64,000 nucleotides of DNA from Epiperipatus broadwayi (taxonomy: Eukaryota > Onychophora > Udeonychophora > Euonychophora > Peripatidae). The notes under the pieces were generated by a model that was given only the letters and a program-made list of their open reading frames with translations, made no database searches and was not told where the DNA came from. A program made the position numbers and the translations under genes. Positions 48,802 through 61,815 of the stretch are shown piece after piece (positions within the stretch are counted from its first letter, which is position 1; each line of letters opens with the position of its first letter). The DNA lies in contig JAQFVV010000548.1 in assembly GCA_028023455.1 (NCBI GenBank), positions 265,632-329,631 on the forward strand, given 5' to 3'.

Positions 48802-49595
48802 TAATGTATTTTATTTTATGAAAAAAAAAAAGAAAATGTAATTTACAATTGGATTGTCCTTGTCTTTTACTAATATATTTCATAAAACTTAGCTTCTACA
48901 GCTTGATCTAACTTTTGTAAATTTTCAAACAAATAAAAAAATTAAAAATATGTAATTTATATTTAATAAGATGATTAAAATGTACTTTGGTATTAAGTAT
49001 TTTTACAAAAATCATTTAAAAAAAAATGAATTTATCAACTCTTGTCAGTACGGTTTCAGTGGCTCCACACAATGAGTAAAAACAGAATCTGAAATGAAGT
49101 CAAATATATTAGCACAAAAATATTTACGATTATAGATGATAAAATTTTATGCTTGCCTACGTTATAAATATTTATTTCTTTATTAGTCTAATTGTACAAT
49201 ATTTTAAGAACAAATAACCAGCAGTGTATTATATGGAATTGTAATTTAATTTTCAAAGTTTATTAATGATAATTACTGGATAACTTCATTGATTCCAGAT
49301 TTGAATTTTAACATTGTTGATTAAAGCAAAAGCCAAAACCAAATCTGGGATTAAAATTCATTATCATCTAGTAAATCATCGATTACTTGGTACTATGCAA
49401 AAAAATATTTATAACATAGGAAATTATAAAGCTGAGTCACCAATATTACAATGCATATCTTTTTGAGATTAATATTAATATTTTATAAAAATTGTTATTG
49501 ATTTGGGAAAAACAAAGAAGTGCTTTTAGGAGATTAATATTAATAATAAATTCTATCTATTGACTTTTTATAAATAGTGAACAGTAATATTTAAT
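48802..49595. other. Gene-free stretch
   Basis: AT-rich; nothing supportable. Confidence 0.4.
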
Positions 49596-49617
49596 ACTAT
49601 ATGTATAAATAATAAAT

Positions 49618-49978
49618 GTTTTGATACAATGTACAGGTTTAAACCTGCATTTATATATGTAATATAGGTGGGATTCGAACTCAGACTTTTACACGACCCA
49701 CCACTCTCATTGCCATCTCATATTGCTGACCCACCTGATCACACACATGTTGAAAAGATAAATAATCACCAATATACGTATTTCATGCTAAACCAGCTAT
49801 CATCTGTTGGTATTATTATCTTCACACATATATACAGTTCTCAGCTTTATATTAAGATAGCCAATCTTTATACTTTAATGGACAGGCTTCAAACTATTTT
49901 AACTCACAACTCTTCAGCCTTCCATTTCATTAAAAATCTGAAGATGGAACGTTCAAAGCCCTTATTAGTGCCAAGGTT
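49618..49978 (-). mobile_element. Hammerhead-bearing tRNA-like retroposon, copy 2, with 22-bp TSD
   Basis: A 361-bp insertion bounded by exact 22-bp direct repeats (49596-49617 and 49979-50000, starting ACTATATGTATAAA). On the minus strand the order is: ~170 bp leader, hammerhead (49761-49818), then a tRNA-like block with B-box GAGTTCGAATCC (49671-49682) and matching ends GGTGGG and CCCACC 69 nt apart (49667-49735). A hammerhead joined to a polymerase III-type promoter recalls the Sm-alpha SINE-like elements of schistosomes. Copies 1 (18975-19250) and 3 (61637-61815) are relatives. Confidence 0.8.
49761..49818 (-). ncRNA. Hammerhead ribozyme, dispersed-repeat copy 2 (core mutation)
   Basis: Stem I TACCAA (49807-49812) with TTGGTG (49767-49772) and an outer ATAAT/ATTAT stem; GAAA at 49781-49784; stem III palindrome ATACGTAT at 49774-49781. 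The core box reads CAGATGA (49800-49806), with U4 replaced by A, so it is probably inactive. Compared with copy 1, stem I has a C-G pair where copy 1 has U-G. Confidence 0.7.
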
Positions 49979-50275
49979 ACTATATGTATAAATAATAAAT
50001 ATTATGATATAAAATAAATGAATAGACATTTATATGTACATAAAGATGTTGGTTACTATGGAAACATTAATGGCCACTAGGTCTTTAAAATATTTGTTGA
50101 AAATTTCAAATTAAAATGTTAGTTAGTGCAAGTGACAGGAAACTACTTTTGTTGGCTAACATAATTAGTTTCTCAGAGTTACACATCTTGAAAAGAAGCT
50201 GTAATTTAGAGCAATAGTAATAAGACTGATTCATAGAGAAAAAATACAAATTTGACTGCCAGCTAATTAATTAAT

Positions 50276-50521
<246 letters not shown>

Positions 50522-50649
50522 AAGAATACATCTGCGGCATTGTTATTTAACCGTAAAAGTAGATATATTTATCAGAATTACAAAAAGTTAAGAAAAAGTA
50601 ATAAAAAGTACAAAATTTTAAATAGAACACAATCCATCAAGAAATAAGA

Positions 50650-51655
50650 ATGGAAAAGAAACACAAAAAAAACTTTTCTGTAGAAAAAGTAAAAAAAATA
50701 TTATGCTTATTATATAAAACTAAATTAGTGTCAAAAGCAAACATGGTGTCAGGAGGAAAAATCTTATATGACATAACGAAAGAGATATTAGCACAAATTC
50801 AAACAACGCAACGAATGCTAAAACGTACGCCAATGATATAAAAACTGTTTATTTATCGTTTAACAAAAAAAATAACATCAACACAGACTTTAAGATTTAA
50901 AAGAGCCAACAAAAATGACATTGAGAATATAAGCATAGGCAATGAAAATAATAGTGAACCGGAATTCGATAGTGGACTGAAGAACATCTGAAAGGAATTA
51001 GCTAAAAATTTAATGAAGCCATACCTAAAAAAATGTTCAAATCATTCAATAAATTCTTCTCAAATAAATCTTTAGTATTAGCAAAAACTTATCCTTATAT
51101 AAAGTCCCAAGAGATCTACTATATAAAGAAATAGCTGAGAAACAAATATGGTATACTATACTAGCAATTGGTGACCACCCAAATTCTAGATATATTCAGA
51201 TTGCTTATTTTAATGAAAAGCAATATGCAGAATTCCAGGAAAAATTAAATCGCTCCAAAATTATGCTCTCATTATCATAGATAAAAGCCTACAAAACTAC
51301 TGCATAGGTACATTGAGAAATGCATACTTTGGTTATAATATATAAGATTTTACAAATCTAATACAGCCATTTGGTCAACCAATATATATTAAACCGATGT
51401 ACTGCACTGACACACCTATTCCAGTTTACACCAACAAGTTTTCATTTTAATATTAAGCTAAACAACAACATCAATCCTGAAAACATTCCTAACCAGATAA
51501 TAGATCATGAAGCAATTTTAACTCTTCAAATAAAAGGCCTGAGACCACAGTGCTATGGTTATGGAATTAGAGGGCACCTAGCAGTCAATTGCATGAACAA
51601 CAAAAACACTAAAAGCCCCTTAACCTCATCTGATCTGCCTCAAGAGAAACCATAG
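50650..51655 (+). pseudogene. LINE ORF1 relic with zinc knuckle
   Basis: The first piece is a Lys-rich frame (50650-50841: MEKKHKKNFSVEKVKKILCL). After stops a second frame (51371-51655) contains LRPQCYGYGIRGHLAVNC, a CCHC zinc knuckle (C-x2-C-x4-H-x4-C) whose second Cys has become Tyr (51551-51593). Such knuckles bind nucleic acid in the ORF1/gag-like proteins of several LINE groups. It lies upstream of the endonuclease-RT frame of the same element on the same strand. The copy is broken by many stops. Confidence 0.75.
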
Positions 51656-52440
51656 CAGGGAAAATATATGGGACCTACTACAAAAGATGAGGCAAAGCTA
51701 TTAGATATACAACAAAATAATGCTAAGCAGACAACAAATGAAAATGGAAAATATGAGTAAATTCAACTAAATACAAAAAAATAGTGAATATACAGCTATT
51801 AATAAGATAAAGAAACTCCACATAGAAACAGAAAAAAACACAAATATCTGATAATATAAATACAGAAAACACAGAGGATCAAATGAAGGTGCAGGAATCA
51901 GATCAACCAAGCACCCAAAACAAAATAAAAGAACAAAGGTACAAATTGATGAACAAGCACTAAACCTGGTGCATAATAAGCCCTCAAAGCAAGGCAAAAT
52001 AAAAGGGATGGGAAACAATATTACAAAATAACAAGATATGACCCAAACTAATAATAAAGAAACTCAAAGGTTAGATAAACAAATAGAATACAAAAAGAAA
52101 CAAACCCAGCTACTCAATAATAGCAAAATATATAACAATGTTTCTAATACACCACAAACATCAAGAACAATAAACAAAACCAGAACACATATCATGGAAT
52201 AAATAACCAAAGATATATTACAAAATATATCAGTAGAAGTAGAGCAAAAGAGACAGCCATCCTGACCCCCAAATAAGAATAGATGAATAAAAAAGTAAAA
52301 ACTGAAGAAATATATAATGATCAAACCAACCCACTTTGTCAACCAGTTGATTTTTCTGATGAAGAAATTGAGCTGGATTATGAAGATGCATCTGAGATGC
52401 TATCAATGAACAACAGCGATTAAAATAGCAATACACCCAA
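51656..52440 (+). other. Linker between LINE ORF1 and ORF2
   Basis: A-rich plus strand encoding Lys/Gln/Asn-rich fragments in several frames; probably the decayed C-terminus of ORF1. The Phe/Leu-rich minus-strand frames here are shadows. Confidence 0.5.
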
Positions 52441-52469
52441 ACAGAATTATAAAGATAATAAAAATAGTG

Positions 52470-55240
52470 GCAATCAATGTGAGAGACTGAAATGTAATTT
52501 CCAAATTGTATGAACTTAAAAACTGGATCAAACAGATAAGGCCACATGTAGGGCTGCTTGAAAAGAAGATTTATGCTGCATCATAAACAGATACTAACAG
52601 ATATCTAAATGTGAAAGGTTTTGAGCATGCTCCAAAGATAATGTGTCCTTTTTAGCAAACACTGGCCTAGTAATTACCAATGCCTGCTCATTCATAAGTC
52701 TTTCTCTACATGCCAATACAAAACACAAAAATTGAAACAATAGTATCAAACATAAATTAGAGGCTAGTTACCACAGCAGACCCAACAATTCTAATTAGTG
52801 ACTGCAATGCATCATACCAGGAATTTATATAGAAATGGATACACAAAATAGCAATTCCACTTATGAGAGGTCCAAGTTTCCTGCCAGGAGATGCAATTTC
52901 ATTTCACAATGGCTGGTTTGCATCATTAATTGATTTCTGTTTCTATTCACTGGTCTTGCATCATTTCATCAAGACAAAACTTACACTAACAAGTTTTTCT
53001 GATCATTCTGGTCAAACAAGTACAATCAGCCTGACTAATATACAGTTGACTACACTTTCACTCACAAAAACAATCAGAATTTTACTACCTGCAAGCATAA
53101 ACTGAATTTCACTTTTCATGATCATATATAATGTTAAACAAAATACAATCAATGAATCTAGACCCTATAAAATGGTATCAAGCTTTTATGAACATACTAT
53201 CATTTAACATTAACCATCTGGTTAGAAACCAGGCACCACCATCTAAAATATTAAATATGCTGAAAAAAAAGATTAAGTGCAATCATGGCAACACAATATA
53301 CACAACAGCATATGTATAAACTAAAACATACTTATGACAAAGCTTGTGATGCTCTTACAGATTATTTAAAAGCTAAGAAAAGGAAGATTTGTATCATGGA
53401 ACAACACACTTGTTACACAGAAATACATCAAATGGGTACTGTGTTATACACCCAACACAAAAGTACCATTGGCCATTTGGTCAAATAATGATACGTTTGC
53501 AGGTCATAACATGATTCTGCTAATATATAAACACTATAAAAAACAAATTACAAACAAACAAACCAGTACAGTATATCAATGAAATGTTTGGCACAATTGA
53601 AAACCAACCTATATTCAAAAAAGATATCTTCTTTAAAAAAATGGAAAATATGAACAACTCATGCAACCCTGGTATTCTTGGAAATAGATTTTTGTGCTAA
53701 AGCACTTAGGCCAGTTTACAGCAAATTACCATAGTGATCTGGAGAATTATCTGATCCAAGTGGTGATACACATGCAGGGGGTTTACCCCATGGTGATAGT
53801 ATCATACAAAAAAGAAGACGAGTATACCTACTCAAGACAAATTAAGACCAATCTCAATTGGCTCTCTAAAAGTAAAAATCATAGAAAAGGTAATAAAAGA
53901 CATGCTACAGCCATACTTACTACCCATCATCACCAAAACACAATTTGCAAAAAAAGATTTGTTGAAAGTGCAGACAGCTTTCCTATTTAAAGATATAATG
54001 ATAAATGTTAGAGGGAAAAAGAAATACAATCCAGTGGTGGTGCACAATAGATATAATCTTGGCAATTGACTAAGTAAAAATCCCAGTCCTATTGCAGATG
54101 CTTAAACAGAGGGACATTCCTAGGAGGCTACTATATATAACAGCAGATCTATTATTGAACTGTGAACTACATATCATAGTTAGTGTGAGAATTTCATCAT
54201 CTTCTGTCCTCACTCAAGGGTCTCCCCTTAGTGCATTGTTGTTTGCCTTTTACATTAACCCTCTCATTAAGAAAATCAATCAAACATTTGAGGGGATTAA
54301 TATACCTGAAACAATGCAATAAGTGACATGCCTAGCATATATGGATGATATCACCATTTTCCTGGCTTCCAAAAAGCAGATACTTAAGCTACAAAAGATA
54401 ATAGATAATTATTCAATAGAATATAGACTTAACAATAATACAGCAAAATTATCAGCTTGGTCCATATACACAGGAATGCAGTGTGAATCCATATAAAAAG
54501 GGTAGTCAAGCCCATTCCTAGGGATTTTGTTTTGTATGGGAGCCACAGTAGTGAGATGCTATATACAGAACAGACTAAAAGAAGAAACTGAAAAAAAAAA
54601 TACAAAATTTCCCTGGCCAAAGCATATCTGTCAATACATTCAAAAATACAATTAATTAATAGATTAATCACAACTAAGCTTAATACATGTCAATAATTTT
54701 CTTTTCAGAGGTGTTCAAATCCAAGATCAACTCAATGTGCAATCAACTCATTTGGTCCAGGAAAACAGTGTCCCTTTCTATAAAAAAATAGAAAACCAAC
54801 AGATATAGGTGGATTGGTCCTACATGATATCACTATGTTTTACATGCAAAACATAGAAATGTAATAACCACAGCAATCAATCTATTTCCCAAAATGAAGC
54901 TTCTATTACAAAAAACACACACAGACAAATCACCACCCAAGGGTTCATATATTGAACTAATGATATATGAATGTAAAATAGAAGAAAAATTCCTGGATCA
55001 ATACATACAGAAATACAAATATTGGAAAACACCTAATTTTATACACACAAACAACAATGAAGAGAATAACATACCACCAATATTAGAAATAAACAAGAAG
55101 AAAATGATAAAAGAACACAAAAGATGGCTTCATGAAATTATGGCCTCAGATTCAAAAATCTTTATCATCAAAGTTTTTTTTCTCTGTTTTCGATTTACTT
55201 ATACCATAAAAGTTAGTCTTGCATTACCAAATAATATCTG
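52470..55240 (+). pseudogene. LINE ORF2 relic (AP-type endonuclease plus RT)
   Basis: An endonuclease-RT protein in many frames. The endonuclease end is marked by ILISDCNASYQEF (52786-52825), a decayed GDFNA motif, and SFSDHSGQT (52993-53020), the SDH motif. RT follows: LRPISIGSLKVKIIEKVI (53845-53900), LLQMLKQRDIPRRLLYI, motif B VLTQGSPLSALLFAFYINPL (about 54208-54268) and motif C AYMDDITIFLAS (54337-54372). Near 54795 it reads RKPTDIGGLVLHDITMFYMQ, the P-x-GGL-L block seen after RT in L1/Tx1-type LINEs. It is an old copy with stops every 30-80 codons. Confidence 0.82.
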
Positions 55241-55577
55241 ATGACTTGTATTGAGTTCATAAATATACAAAGCTGAATTATGATATATATTTTTAACTGC
55301 ACTTTTATGAAGTTTAACTCATTCATTAAAACTTAATTTACTTTAACATATATAAATTTTACAATAACTGCAAGGCATTTTATAATCTAAACCAAGAATA
55401 TATTTGCTATAAATTGACTATTGAACTATTTAATAATGAATTTAAATTGAGGTCTTTTTTCTATTCCACTTTCATACCATCCACTAAATAACGTTTCTTA
55501 TAAATCAATTTATAAATTGATGATTTAAATGATAAAAAATAAAACAATTATTTTCATTAGCAGTTAAATATTTTTAC
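55241..55577. other. Gene-free spacer
   Basis: AT-rich; nothing supportable. Confidence 0.4.
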
Positions 55578-56340
55578 TCATATATATTTATATGTATTAA
55601 ACACAATATTTCTAATAAATTCATGATAATAACCTAAATCAATATATTCAAAAACAAATTGACTTCTTTGAATATACCCGTTATTTTCAGAATTATTAAA
55701 TTTGCTATTCCTATAATAAAAATTCAATAAAGAAACCTTCTTATGAGTAAAAGGTTGAAAACTGTCTGGCATTATAATATTAAGATAAAACATCAACATT
55801 ATGAGCACTTGAATCTAGAAAGTTTAACAAATTCAAGAATTCCTCCCACAATAGTAAAATTAATATTAAAAATCAAAATCGTTCAATCTACCAAAAAAAA
55901 TCTTTAATTTATTTTCCAGAAAAAAACAAACAAACAATCATTAACGTATATAATAAATCATTTAAAAAACAAAAATGATTAATAATACTTTTCTCTAAAA
56001 AAATAATATAGACAGATCATATTAAAGGAGAAATAACACAATAAATAGTCCATCTCTCTTTAATCTTATACAATACATAAAAACATATTACTATTTTTAA
56101 CACTATCAAATGATTGATACATATTTTCAATATCTAAATTACCAAAGATAAATCATTTTTTAAAATAAATCCATTAATTTTATCACGTCTCAAAAGATGA
56201 TATACAAAATTGACCTAAATGTATAAAATTCTTTAAAAATCTCATAAGAAATTTTAATTTTATGTTATGTTGCATAAGCGATTCGTTAATATTTAAAATC
56301 GATTGGAATTTTATCTGATTCTGCAAAAATTAGAAATTAT
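55578..56340 (-). pseudogene. PLE relic, related to family 2
   Basis: The minus-strand frame 55578-55808 reads FQPFTHKKVSLLNFYYRN, then FVFEYIDLGYYHEFIRNIV. It parallels the PIAHKLSSLKSFLFRN and FIMDLLNVGYDHKLIYNIV segments of the PLE at 22.7-22.9 kb. Further upstream on the minus strand (about 56125-56170) NLDIENMYQSFDSVKN parallels its motif A. Motifs B and C have been deleted or scrambled and the nuclease domain is missing. Confidence 0.65.
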
Positions 56341-57480
56341 TAGTCTTTTATATTATAGCAGTATTTTTATTTATATTAATATATAAACAGGGTCTTATGA
56401 GAACTTCACAATCACAAATGCACATATAGACACAGACGCACACATATATAAATATATCTAAGCCAACAGTGTAAATAATTTCATTTTTATTTTATTTAAA
56501 TTTATTAAATAGTTTTTGTGTAAATTATAACTACGAAATGAAAATATTAATAATGTAAAGTTAGAATTTATTTAAAAGTTTATTTTATTTAATCTGACAA
56601 GGATTCTTCTTTCAGACTTGTCATTATAAAATTTTTCTTTGATATTTTATACATTCATTATTACTTGCTGTCGATAAGAGATTGTCACAGGACGTTTATT
56701 AAGAATATTGTCAAGAATGACATTTAAGTAAAATTATTATCAGCTACAAATTATATATATATATGTATATATATTTTACTGAAAAGTAAATAAATAAAAA
56801 GGCAGTGAAAGGCAATTTTTAATGCATTTATTTATGGAAGTATATATGTAGAAATAGAAAATATTACCTTTAATCAACACCCAAGGTTTGTGATTCAAAT
56901 CTACATTATATATAATAAAGAAAAAATTATGTGATATATACAAATTGAAAATATAATATCTTTAAATACTATATTTTCATTATTGTTTTTATTAGTTGTA
57001 GTAGCAATAGTAGTAAGAGTAATAGTAATAGGTATAGTATATGCAGATGCCTTTATTCAACATTAGAATTACCACTTTTCTACTATTTACTTTATGGTAT
57101 CTAAGATGTCATCTCTGTTTTAATGTGACATCTCGAAAATATTATTTTACCTTTTTAATAATAAATTAGAAATAAAACAATGAGATCAGAGGTCAGACTT
57201 TAGCCCTGGCACAAATTTAGGCAGCGACCTGGAGTTGGTGTCTCTACCTTCAATGCTGTAACTTATCCTTATTGTCAGGTCATATATATATAACTATCTA
57301 ATTGTTCAAATATTCACATAGTGATACATTTTTTAAGTATCTGTACATCTTGCTTGGTACCCCCCCTTCCCGTTTTTGTATAATATTCACTATTTAATAT
57401 TTTTTCTTTATATATTCTTTATGAAAATAGTATATTATAATTGTAACATATTATGCATAATAATAAAGCTGACTTTAAAA
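56341..57480. other. Gene-free stretch
   Basis: AT-rich. 57180-57260 is less AT-rich (contains GGCAGCGACCTGGAGTTGG) but I recognise nothing in it. Confidence 0.4.
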
Positions 57481-57652
57481 GTAATAGTATAAATAGTAGT
57501 AGTAATAGAAGTAGAATGTTTAATAGCAATAATAATAGTAGTATTAGAAGTGGTAGTAACAGATTGTGTGTATGTATGCATGTATTTTTTAATGTATATT
57601 TCTCCATATATATATATATATCCTATGTATATATATATATATATCCTATGTA
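57481..57652. repeat. Degenerate (AGT)n and duplicated (TA)n
   Basis: AGT/AAT-type repeats at 57481-57560, then two copies of (TA)n followed by TCCTATG at 57604-57652. Confidence 0.75.
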
Positions 57653-58496
57653 ACGCCATATAATAAGAAACTATAAGAATAAAATATTAATACATAAATT
57701 ACAAAACATATATAAATTCTTTTGATTACATGCACATCACATTTATTACAGTTGTCAAACTCTGGAAAAAATAACAAATGGCTAGGCAGTATATATTTTA
57801 AGAAACCTCCACCGTCAACTGTGTTGCATCTTTATTAATTTTTCATGGAAAGATAACAACTGCTTCTTTTAATATTATTATTTACATGTTGTGAAAGAAT
57901 AAATATATTTTTAATAAATTAGTCTGCTTGTTAATCAAGGCAGTGTCATAGATATTTATTAATAAGATTTGATCTACATATTTAATATGAAATATATTAA
58001 TAATATTTACACCATAGTGATATATCACTGGAATAATGGTTTATAACCTATCTATTATAGGTACGGTAGTACTCTAAAAGATGAACAATACTTTTCATAT
58101 TAAATTCCGAAAGATATTTGTTATGAATTTTATTGATCAACATTCGTTAATAAAACGAATCTTTGATTCTGCCTTGATTGACATAATTTGATTTTTACAA
58201 AATAATTTGATTTCTAGAAAATTAAAATGATGTCAAATATGGAGGATTTCACAACCTATTATTATTACATGACAGAATTAATATAAGATAAACAATTGTT
58301 GTATTTGTATAAAATATTGAAAGAATAATGTTAGAGTTTTTATAAAATGCATACAAACTGCTTGTTTGGGCAAACTTTTCATGCTGACTGATGTGTGAAC
58401 ATAATTGGGTATTGGCATTACACCACATTCTTTTACTTTAATTCATTGTGCATTCGTCTATTTTTATAATGGGTATGTTCTTCAAAATTTATTAAT

Positions 58497-58503
<7 letters not shown>
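57653..58503. other. Gene-free stretch
   Basis: AT-rich; nothing supportable. Confidence 0.4.

Positions 58504-58539
<36 letters not shown>
58504..58539. repeat. (AT)n microsatellite
   Basis: AT dinucleotide run. Confidence 0.9.
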
Positions 58540-58544
<5 letters not shown>

Positions 58545-58584
58545 TAATAAATAATTGATATACTGTATGTATATGTACAATATA

Positions 58585-60855
58585 TACATCATACTGGGTC
58601 CCACATGCCTTAAGAATATCAGTCACTTGAAAGTGCCACTAGCGAACTTAGTAAACATAGAAATTTACTTGGGGTGACATAGTATTTATTAATGATAATG
58701 AGAATCCTGGCATAAAATAAATTACCTACCCCTGTCACTAGCACAGCTTAGAATATGAGCCATTGAATTGTTAAACAATTGATAGACAAACATAGTAAAC
58801 TACTTTCAACTAACTTTTTATTTTTTGTCTGTATACTATAAGTCCGACCTTTTTCCCTGTTGATATCTATGTGGAGGTTCCTTTTTGCTTTTTAACTATT
58901 TTAACTTCGAGGTTTATTGATATTATGTTTAATCTATCTATCTGAGTGTGGGCTTTCTTAGTTTTGTCAATTTCTAGATTAACCAGATTTTGGTAAGCTA
59001 TAAACTTTATTCAGGAAATTCTTTATAATTTCAATATAAGTTAAAAATTTTCTTGTCTGCACAAAACTAGAATTTACATTCCATACTTGTGGGAACGTTA
59101 GGAAACTTTCCACTAACAATTTTTTTCCAATAGTTTTATATCTTTCATCGTGAACATTGTAAACAATGATGTGGCAATGTATTTGCAACATACTTTAATT
59201 CATTCATTACACTCTTACTGATTCTTACTTAACCACATGCGTAGAATTTCTTTATTAAATTTGCTATCTTGCTCTTCTTTTATGTAGCTATCAATATATA
59301 AAGCCAGATTCTGTACATATTTGTCACAATTTACACCCTGTCATTTTTATAGGAGTTGATTTTTCTTTCTATATATCAAAGCTCCCTATTTATTCCTAGA
59401 TTAGTCTCCACCACTCTTTTATAAGTCAGGTACAAAGATTCCTTATTCTGTTTTTCTTCTATCTTTTATTTCATTCAGTATCATATCTTCCTTACACACC
59501 TTCAACTGATGTTGCAAAACTTCATTTATCTGCTTACTATTCTTCCATTATCCCTTTTATCTGTGCTATATTTTTTCTCTCTAACTCTTTCTGCTATCTA
59601 TAATTATAACTTATGTTTTATCTCTTGTCTCATATTACTGATAATGAGGTAACTTTTCATGCCTTCTATCCTATCAATATCATTTTACCCCACTAACAAT
59701 TTCTTTTACTACCTCTACTTTTTTCATTATTTCTGTACTAACAACTTATTTTGTTATTTCTTCTCTTATAATTTTAATCTTACCTCCTTTCTAATTTCAG
59801 TCACATATTTATTCACTGCCATTACTTTCTGTTTTACTTCCCCAATCTCTTTACTTATTTCTTTATTCTGTGTATTCTGTAGATCTTTCCTATTTTCTAT
59901 ATTTATTGTTGTCAATTGCTGATATCTGCTTTTTTTTCTTTTACTACTTTTATCTGCATTATATCTTCCTCACACTTATATATTCATATACTCTCTAATC
60001 TTATACCTTCTCTAATTTCCTTAATTTCTTCTTTTATTGGACTAATCTCCTGTTTTGTTCTTACAATATTTTGCCCAATCATCTCTTTTAATTCTTGCAC
60101 CTTTATTTTTTTTTTCTGATCTGCTATCAACTTTTTACATGATTTTAACACAGATATTTGTATCCTTCCCTTTGGTATCCATTTTAAATACCTTGTCTAC
60201 TTTTCTTCCATGTTATGCAGACATTATCAATATATTCCAATTATTTCATTATGGGTTTGCCTTACCATTTTTACAAGCCTTTGTATCTCTGTGGACTTGT
60301 TTGACTTCATATTGGGAAATAAAACCAAACTTCTCTTTTATAAAGCTATCTTTAACTTTTGTACTTTATAAACTAAATTAACTTTTTATCTTATACTCAA
60401 AACTTTGATTTTTTATAATTACTTTTTATGCATATCAATTCATTAATTGATGAATCCCTATTCTAAACAACCCTCCATTTGCAGCTATATTATTACAAGC
60501 AGTGACTACACTTTTATTTCTTTTAAATATCAAAATTTTCCAACCAACTCCTAGTATTCTATCAGTTGTTTTAAAAAATCTCCAATAAATTTAAACTCAA
60601 TCCCCCATGTTGGCTATGCTATTTCAATGAAATATGCTATGTGCTGGATCCCACATTTATTAAGAACATCAGTCATCAGAGGACACCACTAGTCTACTTA
60701 AAGAGTCTAGAAACTTATTTGGCATGACTGAGTATTCACTAACAATGGTGAATATCCTGACATAAAATAAATTACATGCCCTGACACCAACTCAGCTTAG
60801 AGTATGAGACTTCAAATTATTAAATAATTGATAGAAAAACACAGTAAATATCAAG
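58585..60855 (-). mobile_element. LINE relic segment bounded by two ~215-bp direct repeats
   Basis: 58585-58805 and 60641-60855 align throughout as direct repeats, with shared blocks such as ACATAAAATAAATTAC-type and AGTATGAG/ATATGAG segments, and are about 70-75% alike. A minus-strand LINE ORF1 lies between them. They could be repeated 5' promoter units, LTR-like ends, or two copies of another repeat. Confidence 0.55.
58830..60380 (-). pseudogene. LINE ORF1 relic (coiled coil plus C-terminal domain)
   Basis: The minus strand encodes Lys/Glu/Asn-rich, coiled-coil-like sequence with QNKEISKEIGEVKQKVMAVN and KYVTEIRKEVRLKL (about 59760-59870). Further down comes a compact frame (58979-59191) with DERYKTIGKKLLVESFLTF, TRKFLTYIEIIKNF and NKVYSLPKSG. 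That order, and the arginine/lysine-rich C-terminal block, fit an L1-like ORF1 RNA-binding protein. The Phe/Ser-rich plus-strand frames at 59659-60381 are its antisense shadows. No RT follows downstream. Confidence 0.6.
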
Positions 60856-61630
60856 CAAATTTAATTTAATAAATATAATAATAATGTTTATTATAATTAA
60901 AAAGAAGTCATAAAGTTAATTAATATTGTATCTTTAATTTTGATAGCTTTGACAGTTAAATTGATCCCCACAATTCAATTACTTCAATAAGACTAAAATA
61001 ATATTTAAACGGCAGTTTCTAAAATTGTTTGTATAATCTATGTGTAATGACTTTATAATAATTATAAAGAAGATATTCATTTTTTCTCCTTGAATGCTTA
61101 CGATTATATGCACTGCCAATAAAGATCCATGTGTGCAGTAGTATATAAACCACCAAATAATTATAGGTAAAATAAGATGGGCTATTTAATATTAATGAGG
61201 TATGATAAGCTTTCTAAGTTTAGCACGCCACAACAAGTAAGTAAACAATTCAACAATTGGTAGCTATGAGCTTCACCGAAACATCTAAAAAATTCATCGA
61301 TATGTAGCGACAATAAGAAACAACTTAGCTCTGCCAACTATACCAAAACAATTACTCAATAAATAAACTGTGATGAAGGCAGTAGATAATCGGTGCAAAG
61401 AGGAAATATAATAATGGTATCAATCTGGAGATAAATATCTTCTCCAGTGTAGTAAAAAAAAAACCTATCAAATAACAGTCATTTACATATGGATTCGTTT
61501 TAGGTGACAAACACAAGATGATGAATACTTTTATGTAGGGTATGGACAAGCATAAAATTATTTTGTAAATCACACACATATAAAATAAATTGATTAGCAC
61601 TAATTAAAAGAAAATATTAATTTTAAATAT
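60856..61630. other. Gene-free stretch
   Basis: AT-rich; nothing supportable. Confidence 0.4.
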
Positions 61631-61636
61631 TATTTA

Positions 61637-61815
61637 GCATGAAATACGTATATTGGTGATTATTTATCTTTTCAAGATATATGTGTTCGATTGTATCGGT
61701 GTTATAAGATAGTGTGGAGAGTGGTGGATCATGTGAAAGTCTTTGCTCATATACCATATATATTACATATATAGACATAGGTATATAATAAGCCTGTGTT
61801 TTTCAGTTATTAAAA
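61637..61815 (+). mobile_element. Hammerhead-bearing repeat, copy 3 (5'-truncated)
   Basis: Begins inside stem II with AGCATGAAATACGTATATTG and then follows copy 1 to its end (AATAAGCCTGTrTTT near 61788-61803). The truncation removes stem I 5' and the CTGATGA box, so no ribozyme is left. Confidence 0.75.

Noticed and set aside
51767-52547. Hydrophobic minus-strand frames
   Set aside because: Antisense of the A-rich LINE linker on the plus strand.
59659-60381. Phe/Ser/Leu-rich plus-strand frames resembling membrane proteins
   Set aside because: Antisense shadows of a Lys/Glu-rich LINE ORF1 relic on the minus strand.
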